This document shows, piece by piece, positions 15,309 to 23,379 of a DNA stretch of 64,000 bases. The position numbers and the translations under genes are program-made. The DNA lies in assembly GCA_023419375.1 (NCBI GenBank), contig JAEZYD010000008.1, forward strand, positions 105,523 to 169,522, read 5' to 3'. The DNA is from Pseudomonadota bacterium (GTDB taxonomy: Bacteria > Desulfobacterota > Desulfovibrionia > Desulfovibrionales > Desulfovibrionaceae). The notes below the pieces were generated by a model. It was not told where the DNA came from. It searched no databases and saw nothing but the letters and a program-made list of their open reading frames with translations. Position 1 is the first letter of the stretch; the number at the start of each line of letters is the position of its first letter.

Positions 15309-17297
15309 ATGATCCGTTTTCGCTCATCTCTCTCCCAGCGCTTGTCGCGCATGGGCCTTTCACCCTGGATGCTGCTTGGGGCAGCCCTTATTCTCGGCCT
15401 GACACTGGTGGGGCTTTCCGTGCGCAGCAACCAGCGCGAGCGGGCCTTTATGGTGCACAACCTTACGGACAGGGCCGAGGCGCTTATCTGGGCGCTTGAA
15501 GCCGGAACCCGCACGGGCATGCGCCTCAGCCCCGGCACTGTGCTGGGCCTGCGCCCGCTGCTCAGCGAAACGGCCCGCCAACCCGGCATTCTCTATATGG
15601 CCGTCACCGATACCAGCGGGGCCATACTTGCCCAAAGCGGGGACAGCTCGCCAATTCCCGGCGTGCCGGATGACGCCGCACCGGAATTTACCCCCACCCC
15701 CATGCTGGTGCAGCCGCAGGACATCCCCCCCCTTGCAGATGTTACAGACCGGCCCATGTGGCGGGTTCGCAAGGTGGATGGAAAAGAAGTTTTTGAGGTT
15801 TTTCGTGTGTTTGCGCCATTGAGTCGTTCGCATGGGCAACAGCACATGGGCGGGCAGCAGCATATGGGCGGCGGGCATGGCCCCCACGGCATGGGCATGA
15901 TGGGCCGCATGATGGGGCATTCACCCGATAGTGACGGGCCGGGTCCCGATGAAGTGTTTGGCAATCCGCCGCCCCCGCCTCCACTGGGTGGGTTTGGTGG
16001 CCGCCCCGGCCCCGAGGCCCCCCGGCAGGTGGTGGGCGTGGCCCTTGTGGGCTTTGACGCGCGCCCCTTTGAGGATGCTCTGGCGCAGGACGCGCGCAAC
16101 AACCTGCTCTCTGCCGCGCTGGCTGCCGCCCTGGGGCTGGCTGGTTTTGTGTCCCTGTTCTGGATGCACAACAACCGTCGCTGGCGGCGTATTGTACGCG
16201 ATCAGCAGACCATGGCCGCAGAGGTCGTGGCAAACCTCCCCCTTGGGCTTGTGATCAGTGATCCGAACGGGCGCATTGCCATGATCAACGACACGGCTCT
16301 GTCCATGTTCGGCAAACAGCGTGCAGAAATATTTCCTTCAGGCACGGAGGCTTCTCAGGGCGATGCAGACAAGCCCGGCAGGGCTGCACGGGCACGGCGG
16401 CTGCGCAGTCTGCCCGGTCTGGAGTGGGAAGCTCTGGTGGGCAAACTGGTTAAGGGATCGCGCATTCTGGAGCAGGAAACAACGTTAGCCGTGCCGGGAA
16501 TCAAACCGCTGACCATCAGCCTTGGCGGCGCGGCCATGCGCAACGAGGACGGCGCTTTTTTGGGCAACGTGTTCGTGTTGCGCGACATTACGGAAATGAA
16601 GCGCCTTCAGGCTGACGCCCAGCGCAATGACCGCCTGGCGGCCCTTGGGCATCTGGCGGCGGGCGTGGCCCACGAAATCCGCAATCCCCTGAGCACCATC
16701 AAGGGCGTGGCTCTGTATATCGCCAAGCGCATGCCCTTGGGCGGGCGCGAGGAAGAAGCCGCCCAGCGCATGATTGACGAAGTGGAGCGGCTGGACCGCG
16801 TGGTTTCCGAGTTGCTGGAGTTTGCGCGCCCCGGTTCCTTTGAGACAGTAGAGGCTGATCTTGGCGAGGTCATCGGGCGCGCCCTGCGGCTTGCCGAGGC
16901 AGACATCAAGGCCAAGAACATTGCCGTGGTTTTTGAAATGGAGCCGGGTTTTCCGCTGGTGCGTATCAGCTCAGAGCGGCTCACCCAGGCTCTGCTGAAT
17001 CTATTTCTCAACGCGGTTCAGGCCATGGAGCACGGCGGCACCCTGCGCGTGAGCACGCGCGCGCTGCCCGAGGGCATGTTCAGCATTGCCGTGGCCGACA
17101 CGGGGCCGGGCATTCCGGCAGAGATTCAGGCTTCCATTTTTACGCCCTATTTTACCACCAAATCATCGGGAACCGGCCTCGGGCTTGCCATTGTCTATCA
17201 GATTGCCGAGGGGCACGGCGGGCGCGTCAGTGTTGGCAATGCCCCCGGGCATGGGGCGGAATTTACGCTCACCCTGCCTGTAAACGGCAAGGGTTAG
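15309..17297 (+). CDS. ZraS-like sensor histidine kinase
   Basis: A 662-residue inner-membrane kinase. Order: membrane helix (about residues 20-38), periplasmic sensor to about 270, second helix (about 272-295), PAS-like region (about 310-430), phosphoacceptor domain with H455 in GVAHEIRNPLSTIKG, and HATPase with NLFLNAVQAM, DTGPGIP and GTGLGLAIV. The periplasmic part carries an inserted Met/His/Gly run (about residues 173-208: HMGG, HGPHGMGMMGRMMGH) followed by a proline run, much like the ZraP-like tail. GAGGA precedes the ATG. It is followed by its response regulator after 75 bp. The NtrB/ZraS family pairs with sigma-54 activators. Confidence 0.92.
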   Translation: MIRFRSSLSQRLSRMGLSPWMLLGAALILGLTLVGLSVRSNQRERAFMVHNLTDRAEALIWALEAGTRTGMRLSPGTVLGLRPLLSETARQPGILYMAVTDTSGAILAQSGDSSPIPGVPDDAAPEFTPTPMLVQPQDIPPLADVTDRPMWRVRKVDGKEVFEVFRVFAPLSRSHGQQHMGGQQHMGGGHGPHGMGMMGRMMGHSPDSDGPGPDEVFGNPPPPPPLGGFGGRPGPEAPRQVVGVALVGFDARPFEDALAQDARNNLLSAALAAALGLAGFVSLFWMHNNRRWRRIVRDQQTMAAEVVANLPLGLVISDPNGRIAMINDTALSMFGKQRAEIFPSGTEASQGDADKPGRAARARRLRSLPGLEWEALVGKLVKGSRILEQETTLAVPGIKPLTISLGGAAMRNEDGAFLGNVFVLRDITEMKRLQADAQRNDRLAALGHLAAGVAHEIRNPLSTIKGVALYIAKRMPLGGREEEAAQRMIDEVERLDRVVSELLEFARPGSFETVEADLGEVIGRALRLAEADIKAKNIAVVFEMEPGFPLVRISSERLTQALLNLFLNAVQAMEHGGTLRVSTRALPEGMFSIAVADTGPGIPAEIQASIFTPYFTTKSSGTGLGLAIVYQIAEGHGGRVSVGNAPGHGAEFTLTLPVNGKG

Positions 17298-17372
17298 GGC
17301 CGTTCCGCACCGTTGTACCCTGCTCAGAGCGCAGGCGAAACCGCAATACCGATTCAGTTCAAGGATAGTGTT

Positions 17373-18734
17373 ATGACTGCAAATCCCGCCATGCAACTGC
17401 TGGTGGTGGATGACGACCACAATCACCGCGAAATGCTGCGCGCCCTGCTTGAAGAGTGGGGTTACGCGCCCACCGGAGCCTCCAGCGGCGAGGAAGCCCT
17501 GGAGCTGTGCCGTGAACGTCCTTTTGACCTCATTCTCATGGATGTGCGCATGGGGGGCATGAGCGGCATAGAAGCCACACGGGCCGTCAAGGCATACAAT
17601 CCCGCCATTCCCATTCTGATCATGACGGCCTACTCGGACGTTTCCAGCGCCGTGGAGGCGCTCAAGGCCGGGGCATACGACTACCTCACCAAGCCTTTGG
17701 CCTTTGACGCGCTCAAGCTTGCCCTTGAGCGTGCGCTGGACCATGCCAGCCTGCGGCATGAGGTGCGTACACTGCGCCACGAGCTGGCGGCAGGGCTGGA
17801 CGCCCGCAACGTCATAGGGCAGAGCCCGGCCATGCGGCAGGTTCTGGATCTTGTTTCGGCCATTGCGCCCTCAGAGGCCACGGTGCTTGTGACGGGCGAA
17901 TCCGGCACCGGCAAGGAAGTGGTGGCCAAGCTCATACACGCCAACAGCAACCGCCGCTCTGGCCCCTATGTGGCCGTGAACTGCGCGGCACTGACGGAGA
18001 CTTTGCTGGAATCGGAGCTGTTCGGCCACGAAAAAGGCGCGTTCACCGGGGCGGAAAAGCGCCGCGAGGGGCGCTTTCTGGCAGCGGACAAAGGCACGAT
18101 CTTTCTGGACGAGATTGGCGAAATTCCGCTTTCCATGCAGGTAAAGCTGCTGCGCGTCATTCAGGAGCGCGAGTTGCAGCGCGTGGGCGGCGATCAGACC
18201 GTGCGTGTGGATGTGCGCATTCTGGCGGCCACCAACAAGGATCTGGCGCGCGAGGTGGAAGAAGGGCGCTTTCGGCAGGATCTGTATTACCGGCTTAACG
18301 TGGTGGCCTTGCAGTTGCCGCCGCTGCGCGAGCGCGGCGAGGATATCCCCCTGCTTGCCATGCATTTTTTAAAGCTTTTTGCCGAGCGCAATGGCAAGAC
18401 CGTCAAAGGATTTACGCCTGGGGCCATGGACCGCCTGTTGAAGCACAACTGGCCCGGCAACGTGCGCGAGCTGGAGAACGCCGTGGAGCGGGCTGTGGTG
18501 CTGCTGGTGGGCGAGTATATCAGCGAGCGCGAGCTGCCCCCGACCATTGGCGGGCAGGAGGCGGAGGTTCCGGCGGCGTCGCGGCTGGATTTTGCCAATA
18601 TGACGCTTGATGAGATTGAGCGGATGGCGGTTATGGATACCCTGGCGCAGGTGGGCGGGAACAAGAGCGAGGCTGCGCGGCGTTTGGGGATTAACCGTAA
18701 GACGTTGCTGTCAAAGCTCGGTGACGGAAAATAG
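17373..18734 (+). CDS. ZraR-like sigma-54-dependent response regulator
   Basis: A 453-residue NtrC-family activator: receiver domain (residues 7-120, phosphoacceptor D57 in ILMDVRMGG), AAA+ ATPase (about 140-375) with Walker A GESGTGKE and the sigma-54-contacting GAFTGA, and a Fis-type helix-turn-helix at the C-terminus (NKSEAARRLGINRKTLLSKL). All elements needed for ATP-driven opening of sigma-54 promoters are intact. AAGGAT precedes ATG 17373; a TTG further upstream would add 20 residues. It most likely drives the divergent operon through the -24/-12 site at 15102-15116. Confidence 0.93.
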   Translation: MTANPAMQLLVVDDDHNHREMLRALLEEWGYAPTGASSGEEALELCRERPFDLILMDVRMGGMSGIEATRAVKAYNPAIPILIMTAYSDVSSAVEALKAGAYDYLTKPLAFDALKLALERALDHASLRHEVRTLRHELAAGLDARNVIGQSPAMRQVLDLVSAIAPSEATVLVTGESGTGKEVVAKLIHANSNRRSGPYVAVNCAALTETLLESELFGHEKGAFTGAEKRREGRFLAADKGTIFLDEIGEIPLSMQVKLLRVIQERELQRVGGDQTVRVDVRILAATNKDLAREVEEGRFRQDLYYRLNVVALQLPPLRERGEDIPLLAMHFLKLFAERNGKTVKGFTPGAMDRLLKHNWPGNVRELENAVERAVVLLVGEYISERELPPTIGGQEAEVPAASRLDFANMTLDEIERMAVMDTLAQVGGNKSEAARRLGINRKTLLSKLGDGK

Positions 18735-18790
18735 CGCCGCACAGTGGCGAGGCTGAGGGAGAAAAGGCAGAAGCGGGGTGTGTTGTGGCG

Positions 18791-19016
18791 GGGTGAGCCT
18801 GTCGAGCGCATTTACGCAAACCCGACTTTTACGCCCTGAATGCGTCAGCGCCGGGATTTTGATGCTCACGTACTTGAGTACGCTGCGCTCAAAATCCCGG
18901 CGCTTCCTTTTCAGGCCGCAAAACGCGTATTTTGCAAATTCGCCCAACACCAGCCATCGCCTTCGCATTCGCTCCGGCGAGTTTAAGGAAGGCGACTCCA
19001 CGACCAGCTTTTGATG
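18791..19016 (+). repeat. Repeat A, copy 1 (structured)
   Basis: A 226-bp element that begins GGGTGAGCCTGTCGAGCG and ends ACGACCAGCTTTTGATG. Its centre is a 16-bp perfect stem (18847-18862 with 18889-18904) around a 26-nt segment containing a CGTAC-TTGA-GTACG apical hairpin; an outer CCTGAA/TTCAGG pair extends it. A smaller GCAAAA/TTTTGC hairpin follows. Two more copies lie at 63130-63356 and 63429-63654 in the same orientation. Confidence 0.9.
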
Positions 19017-19073
19017 ACGGCCTAAGGGGCAAGTTACGCGGAGATTTTCAATTACCAATTCTGCTTGTGACTA

Positions 19074-19220
19074 TTGGCTGAAGCGGAATTCCATTCGAAG
19101 CGAGAGCGGACTCTGGCATTAACGCGGCGCGGAGGGAGATCGCCTGAACGAGCGGAGCGAGAGAAGGAAGCTCCCGCAGCTAAGACGCGTCGCCCTCGCC
19201 GTTTTGCGGAAGCTGAAAAC
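19074..19220 (+). repeat. Repeat B, copy 1
   Basis: About 147 bp starting TTGGCTGAAGCGGAATT. It shares long identical blocks with 63855-64000, for example TCTGGCATTAACGCGGCGCG and GGAAGCTCCCGCAGCTA. It contains a GGGAG...CTCCC inverted pair. It stands 58 bp after repeat A copy 1. Confidence 0.85.
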
Positions 19221-19295
19221 TTCAAGGGGGTGCTTCGGGGGGGATGCAAGGGGGGCCGAGAAGGGGGCGTAGCCCCATAACCGGCCCCGCCTTGC

Positions 19296-19530
19296 CGCGC
19301 GCCGCGGAGGCGTCCCAACTCCGCCGGAGGGCGGAATCCAGTGCCCGAAGGGCGGCAAAAAGAATCAGGCTCGCACCGTTGAAGTGAAGCCGCGCGCCGC
19401 GGAGGCGTCCCAACTCCGCCGGAGGGCGGAATCCCGTGCCCGAAGGGCGGCAAAAAAAATTAGGCTCGCACCGTTGAAGTGAACCCGCGCGCCGCACGGG
19501 CATCCCAAACTCGCCGGAGGACGAAACAGC
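19296..19530 (+). repeat. 95-bp tandem repeat, two and a partial copy
   Basis: Units start at 19296, 19391 and 19486, each with CGCGCGCCGC followed (copies 1 and 2) by GGAGGCGTCCCAACTCCGCC and later GCCCGAAGGGCGG. Copies 1 and 2 are nearly identical; copy 3 diverges after about 45 bp. The inner GCCGGAGGGCGGA and CCCGAAGGG parts can form small hairpins. Confidence 0.88.
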
Positions 19531-19550
19531 GCCGCGCAGGCATAAAACGC

Positions 19551-19585
19551 AAAAATCCCCGGCCACGCTTCACCGTAACCGGGGA
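19551..19585 (-). terminator. Intrinsic terminator after the DUF4198 gene
   Basis: TCCCCGG (19556-19562) pairs with CCGGGGA (19579-19585); on the minus strand the stem is followed by five T. Confidence 0.75.
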
Positions 19586-19603
19586 CTCTCAATTTTCAAC
19601 AAG

Positions 19604-20734
19604 CTAACGCTTCCGCGTCTCGCTGGAAAGACTGTCCACATACAACCAGAACAGCGTCCCCAGTTGCAGAGGTTTGGGCTGTCCGTCAGGCCCCTTGAGG
19701 GGATCACCGGGAATACTGGCCATACAACACCACCAGCCGGGCTGGTTTAATACAAAGGAGAATTCCCCCTTGTTGTTGGTGCGGGCTGCGATATCCTCAT
19801 GCCAGGACGTCGGCACGGGGCGTTTCTCGGTATTTATGCGCGCCATGCGCACAGAAGCGGCGGCAAGGGGCTTGCCGTCCATGAGCACCACGCCGGAAAA
19901 CATGGCAGGCGCAATAAGGCCAAAGGGCCGGGAAAGCGGTACGATTTCAAAACGCTGGCCCACGGGCAGGTTCCAGCCGCGCTCAACGCCGTACACAGGC
20001 AGCGTTGTTTTGACGTAATGTTGCAAGAAGCGTCCGTGCGCGGCATCCCACCAGGGGCGACCTTCTATGATGAACTGGTAGAGGCCGGGTTTGCTCAGGG
20101 CAACATTGGCCCCCCATGCCTTCTGGTTCAGGTAGCGGATTTCTTCCATATCGCCCAGCAGGTCGCGTCGTTCGGGCTGCGCCACACCGTCTTTTACAGG
20201 TGTGGTGCTGTCGTAACGCAGCACGGCAAACATCTGCGGCATGTCCATGACCAACCCTTCGTACTGGAAGGGGCGCATCATGGTGATAAGCACATCTACT
20301 TCTTCATCTATCTGCGGTTCAGCGGGCGCGGGGGCAGCGGCCTGTTCCGGCTTGGACGGGGCATCTGCCGGGGCGGCCTCGCCGTTGGGCGCGGGTTTGC
20401 CTTCTGAAGCCGACTTGCCTTCGGCAGTGGGCGTAGCGGGGGCCTGTTCCTGCTGCTTGCCAGCGGCGTCAGCGGGTTGGTCTGCTTTGCCGGACGCTGT
20501 TTTGGCGTCCTGCTGTCGCTTTTCGTCTTTTTTATCTTCACGCTTGGCGGTGGAGTCCTGCTTTTGCCGGGGGGCTGGTGCTTCAATACTGGGTTGGCTG
20601 GGCACCAGCAGCGTCACCTGCGCCTGCGCGGATGGCGCAAAAAAAAGGAAGGACAAAATAGCCCAACACGCGGCGACAACTGCACTTTTATGTTCAAATA
20701 ACCCCAGATGACAGGAACGGTGTGCGCTGGGCAT
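19604..20734 (-). CDS. DUF4198 periplasmic protein with Ala/Pro/Lys-rich linker
   Basis: A 376-residue exported protein. A signal peptide (hydrophobic core AVVAACWAILSFLFF, cleavage near APSAQAQ at about 38) precedes a 110-residue low-complexity linker rich in Ala, Pro, Lys, Glu and Gln. A DUF4198-type domain follows (about residues 155-370), recognised from VDVLITMMRPFQYEG, ALSKPGLYQFIIEGRPWWD and RTNNKGEFSFVLNQPGWW. Some DUF4198 proteins (NikK) serve nickel or cobalt uptake in sulfate reducers, but no NikMNQO genes are next to it here. AGGAGAT precedes ATG 20734. The function is open. Confidence 0.75.
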   Translation of the reverse strand: MPSAHRSCHLGLFEHKSAVVAACWAILSFLFFAPSAQAQVTLLVPSQPSIEAPAPRQKQDSTAKREDKKDEKRQQDAKTASGKADQPADAAGKQQEQAPATPTAEGKSASEGKPAPNGEAAPADAPSKPEQAAAPAPAEPQIDEEVDVLITMMRPFQYEGLVMDMPQMFAVLRYDSTTPVKDGVAQPERRDLLGDMEEIRYLNQKAWGANVALSKPGLYQFIIEGRPWWDAAHGRFLQHYVKTTLPVYGVERGWNLPVGQRFEIVPLSRPFGLIAPAMFSGVVLMDGKPLAAASVRMARINTEKRPVPTSWHEDIAARTNNKGEFSFVLNQPGWWCCMASIPGDPLKGPDGQPKPLQLGTLFWLYVDSLSSETRKR

Positions 20735-20866
20735 GAAATCTCCTGTGCGCCCAAGCCTGCGATATACAGAGGGATTGGCTCTGTTTCCGCATATAGAGGT
20801 GGGCGCGAGTGTATGTGACCTGTGTATAGCCCAAGAGCATGAGCTTGTCATGTGCTGCGTGCACAC

Positions 20867-21703
20867 TCACCCTGCATGGCTTGGCATATCCGAAATTTCG
20901 GCGGCTGTGTTGAGCGGCGTTCTGGCCGCAAAGACCACATCCACCCGCGCGGCCCCGCCTGCGAGCAATGCGCTGGCTGCGGCGTTCATGGTGCTGCCAG
21001 TGGTCATAACGTCGTCCACAATCCATACGTGCAGGCCTCTGGCCTCGGGCAAGGCGGCAAAGCTGTGGCGCACGTTGCTGCGCCGGTCTTTTGCCCCCAG
21101 GTGCGCCTGCTCCTGACCGGGCACAGGGCGGGAGAGCAGCCTTGAAGACACAGGCAGACCAGACAGTGAGTGCAGTGCCCGCGCCAGTTCGTGGGCCTGA
21201 TTGTACCCCCGGCGGCGCAGATGGGCGGGATGCTGCGGCACTGCCACAATGACATCTGGCCGGGGCAGGCAACTCACGGATTCAAGCAGAAAATTTCCCA
21301 GCAGGGGGGCAAGGTACAGATGCCCGTCAAACTTGAGCCGCAGCAGGGTGTGCCGCAAGGCCTCCTGATAGAGACCGTAGAAAGCAGCGCCGCTCCACGG
21401 CGGGGGATTTTGAAGGCATGCGCCGCAGATGCTGTTGCCAGCCTGTGGATCAGAAGGCGGAATTCCGCAACGAGGGCATCTTGGCCCGGCGTATGGGCCG
21501 AGCAGGTCGCTGCATTCGGGGCAAAGGAGGGATTCCGGCGCTGGCGCGCCATGGGGGTGCGCCGAAAACACCGGGGAAAAGGGACGCAGACAGTGCAAAC
21601 AGCGGTCTTGGTTCAGCCCCAGTGCTTTTTGCATGCGGGCCAGCACAGCCCCCAACCAGCCATAACATGCAGGTGAGTGCGGCTGGGGCTTGTTATGCGG
21701 CAT
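20867..21703 (-). CDS. ComF-family phosphoribosyltransferase
   Basis: About 278 residues, with an N-terminal zinc-finger-like region (CLHCLRPF ... LLCPECSDLL ... PRCPRCG ... ICGACL) and a C-terminal phosphoribosyltransferase domain carrying the PRPP-binding motif VWIVDDVMTTGSTM. ComF proteins are linked to DNA uptake in competent bacteria, but homologues occur widely in non-competent ones and their reaction is unsettled. The start is uncertain: ATG 21703 is used here, TTG 21724 is the alternative, and neither has a good ribosome site. No other competence gene is nearby. Confidence 0.82.
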   Translation of the reverse strand: MPHNKPQPHSPACYGWLGAVLARMQKALGLNQDRCLHCLRPFSPVFSAHPHGAPAPESLLCPECSDLLGPYAGPRCPRCGIPPSDPQAGNSICGACLQNPPPWSGAAFYGLYQEALRHTLLRLKFDGHLYLAPLLGNFLLESVSCLPRPDVIVAVPQHPAHLRRRGYNQAHELARALHSLSGLPVSSRLLSRPVPGQEQAHLGAKDRRSNVRHSFAALPEARGLHVWIVDDVMTTGSTMNAAASALLAGGAARVDVVFAARTPLNTAAEISDMPSHAG

Positions 21704-21735
21704 GGGGTGAGTAACGGGGTACAAAACGGTGCGGT

Positions 21736-22422
21736 CTAAGGTTTGTCCGCAGCATCGGGCAGGGGCTGGGTCAGCTCATAGCTGGCATTTTCTGTGGCGA
21801 GCCTGTGGCCCCAGTCGTGCCCCCAGGCATGCAGGGCGGCAATTACTGCGGGGCGTTCGTGCAGGTCCTTGATTGATTCCAGCCCGCGCAGCAGGCGGGT
21901 TTCGCGAACGGCAGCCCCAAGGGGGGCCAGAAAGTATTTGAGCGAAAGCAGCGATCCTGAAAACAGCAGATTGCCGCGCCGCCGTCCTGCGGTCATGGCT
22001 ACAAGCACGGGCTTTGCGCGGGAAAGCGGCAGGGGAGCGCGGTCTTCGCTTCCCTGCAACATCCAGAACCGCTGGGTTCTGTCGATAAGCGCCTTGAAGT
22101 GCGCAGGCAGAAAATAGAAATAAATGGGGGCAGAAATCATGATCATCTGCGCGTCATTGATCATCTGAAAAATTTCTTCGGCCTGATCAATCTGGGCGCA
22201 GGGGCCGTTCTGGCCGGGGAGGGGGCGGCTGGCCAGAATGCATTTGTGCGGCGGCCTGGAGCAGCCGCCGCACCCCGTACAGGGCGAATATGCATAGTCG
22301 CGCAAGGCTACAGTGCGCGCTTCAATCCCGGCTTCGGCCATGCCTTTTGTAAAAAGGTTTGCCACCGAATCAGAAACGCCTCCCGCATGGGGGCTGCACT
22401 GGAGCACAAGCACGTTGTTCAT
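21736..22422 (-). CDS. Flavodoxin-fold NAD(P)H-dependent FMN reductase / iron-sulfur flavoprotein
   Basis: A 228-residue protein with an N-terminal flavodoxin-like fold (NNVLVLQCSPHAGGVSDSVAN), the FMN-binding segment ISAPIYFYFLPAHFKALIDR, and a cysteine cluster CTGCGGCSRPPHKC (about residues 48-61) that could ligate an iron-sulfur cluster as in the iron-sulfur flavoproteins of anaerobes. It probably transfers electrons or protects against oxygen. It starts within the last bases of the MBL-hydrolase gene (4-nt overlap), so the pair is one operon. Confidence 0.82.
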   Translation of the reverse strand: MNNVLVLQCSPHAGGVSDSVANLFTKGMAEAGIEARTVALRDYAYSPCTGCGGCSRPPHKCILASRPLPGQNGPCAQIDQAEEIFQMINDAQMIMISAPIYFYFLPAHFKALIDRTQRFWMLQGSEDRAPLPLSRAKPVLVAMTAGRRRGNLLFSGSLLSLKYFLAPLGAAVRETRLLRGLESIKDLHERPAVIAALHAWGHDWGHRLATENASYELTQPLPDAADKP

Positions 22423-23045
22423 AGCTGAAATTCACCACAAAAAGGGTTGCTCTTTTTTTCATCGCCAATGGTGGTGGAGGGGCCGTGACCAGGGTACACC
22501 ACGGCGTCTTCCGGCAGTTTGAAAAGCACTTCCGTCACCGAGCGGAGCAGTCCGTCGTGGTCGCCGCCGGGAAAGTCCGTGCGGCCAATGGAGCGGTAAA
22601 AGAGCGCATCTCCAGTAAAAACAAGTTGTTCAGTAGGAAAAAACAGCGAAACGCCGCCCGGTGTGTGCCCTGGGGTGGCAAGCACTTCGCATTCCATGCC
22701 GCCGAACGAGGTCTTGCCCAGAGCTATGGGTTGCGACTCATAAGGCGCCACAGTGGGAAAACCCCACAGGCCGCCTTGCGCGGATTCCGTCCCCTCCAGG
22801 CAATCGTCATCGGCGCTGATGTAAACCGGCGCGCCCGTGGCTTTCTGCAAATCCGCCACGCCGTACACGTGGTCAAAGTGCCGATGGGTAATGCAGATGG
22901 CAGCCAGTTTCAGACCGTGCGTAGCCAGATACTCCAGCATGGGTTCCGGATCGCCGCCCACATCCACCGCAACGGCCTGAGTGCCGCTGTGGATAAGGTA
23001 GCTGTTGGTCTGCAAAGGGCCGAGGGGAAAGGTGGCAACTGGCAT
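22419..23045 (-). CDS. MBL-fold metallohydrolase, glyoxalase II-like
   Basis: A 208-residue cytoplasmic metallo-beta-lactamase-fold protein. Metal ligands are visible in THRHFDH (HxHxDH), ATPGHTPGG, FTGDALF and VYPGHGPSTTIGDE. The short chain without the extra C-terminal helices places it with the small YcbL/glyoxalase II-like hydrolases of thioesters. AAAGGAAC precedes the ATG. It overlaps the flavoprotein gene. The substrate is unknown. Confidence 0.88.
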   Translation of the reverse strand: MPVATFPLGPLQTNSYLIHSGTQAVAVDVGGDPEPMLEYLATHGLKLAAICITHRHFDHVYGVADLQKATGAPVYISADDDCLEGTESAQGGLWGFPTVAPYESQPIALGKTSFGGMECEVLATPGHTPGGVSLFFPTEQLVFTGDALFYRSIGRTDFPGGDHDGLLRSVTEVLFKLPEDAVVYPGHGPSTTIGDEKKSNPFCGEFQL

Positions 23046-23379
23046 AAAAGTTCCTTTGGCTTGTCGATATTAAGCTCGCAATTGTTTGCTGCGCGCATAA
23101 TTACCGACTTTGGATATGCTATCGTGGATGGTGTTCGCAGGCAAGCGCCTGGCGCGTTAACAAGGCGGTAGCGGCAAAATTTTAATCGCCACGGTGGCCC
23201 ATATCTTCAAAATTTAGCCGTACAATGGGGCAAAAGCAAGTTGCGGGCATGGGTTGACCATGGCGGGCCGCTTTGGAATGGAACCGAACGGAAATGCCAT
23301 TCTGTGGTGGGCAGGCTGATGGGGTTATCTGTCTTGAAATTTTCTAGACAAGCAGCCTTTGCCACACTACACTTTGAAG
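23046..23379. other. Intergenic gap, divergent promoters
   Basis: 334 bp between two divergent genes. Nothing convincing beyond the likely promoter regions was seen. Confidence 0.4.

Larger units (their letters stand above)
18735..19603. other. Repeat-filled intergenic block
   Basis: 869 bp without a credible gene between the ZraR-like and DUF4198 genes. It holds one A-type structured repeat, one B-type repeat, a 95-bp tandem array and the terminator of the DUF4198 gene. Several open frames cross it, but each is made of repeat sequence. Confidence 0.85.

Noticed and set aside
18711..19058. Open frames over repeat A that translate to a basic peptide containing RSVLKYVSIKIPALTHSG
   Set aside because: The frame is repeat sequence, is broken by an indel in copy 2, and the conservation follows the stem pairing. 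Similar frames are often annotated as hypothetical proteins in this genus.
19296..19530. Possible CRISPR array
   Set aside because: The units are directly adjacent with no unique spacers and a 95-bp period, and no cas genes are present.
19222..19592. Frames over the 95-bp tandem repeat
   Set aside because: They arise because 95-bp units are open in several frames; the peptides only repeat the DNA periodicity.
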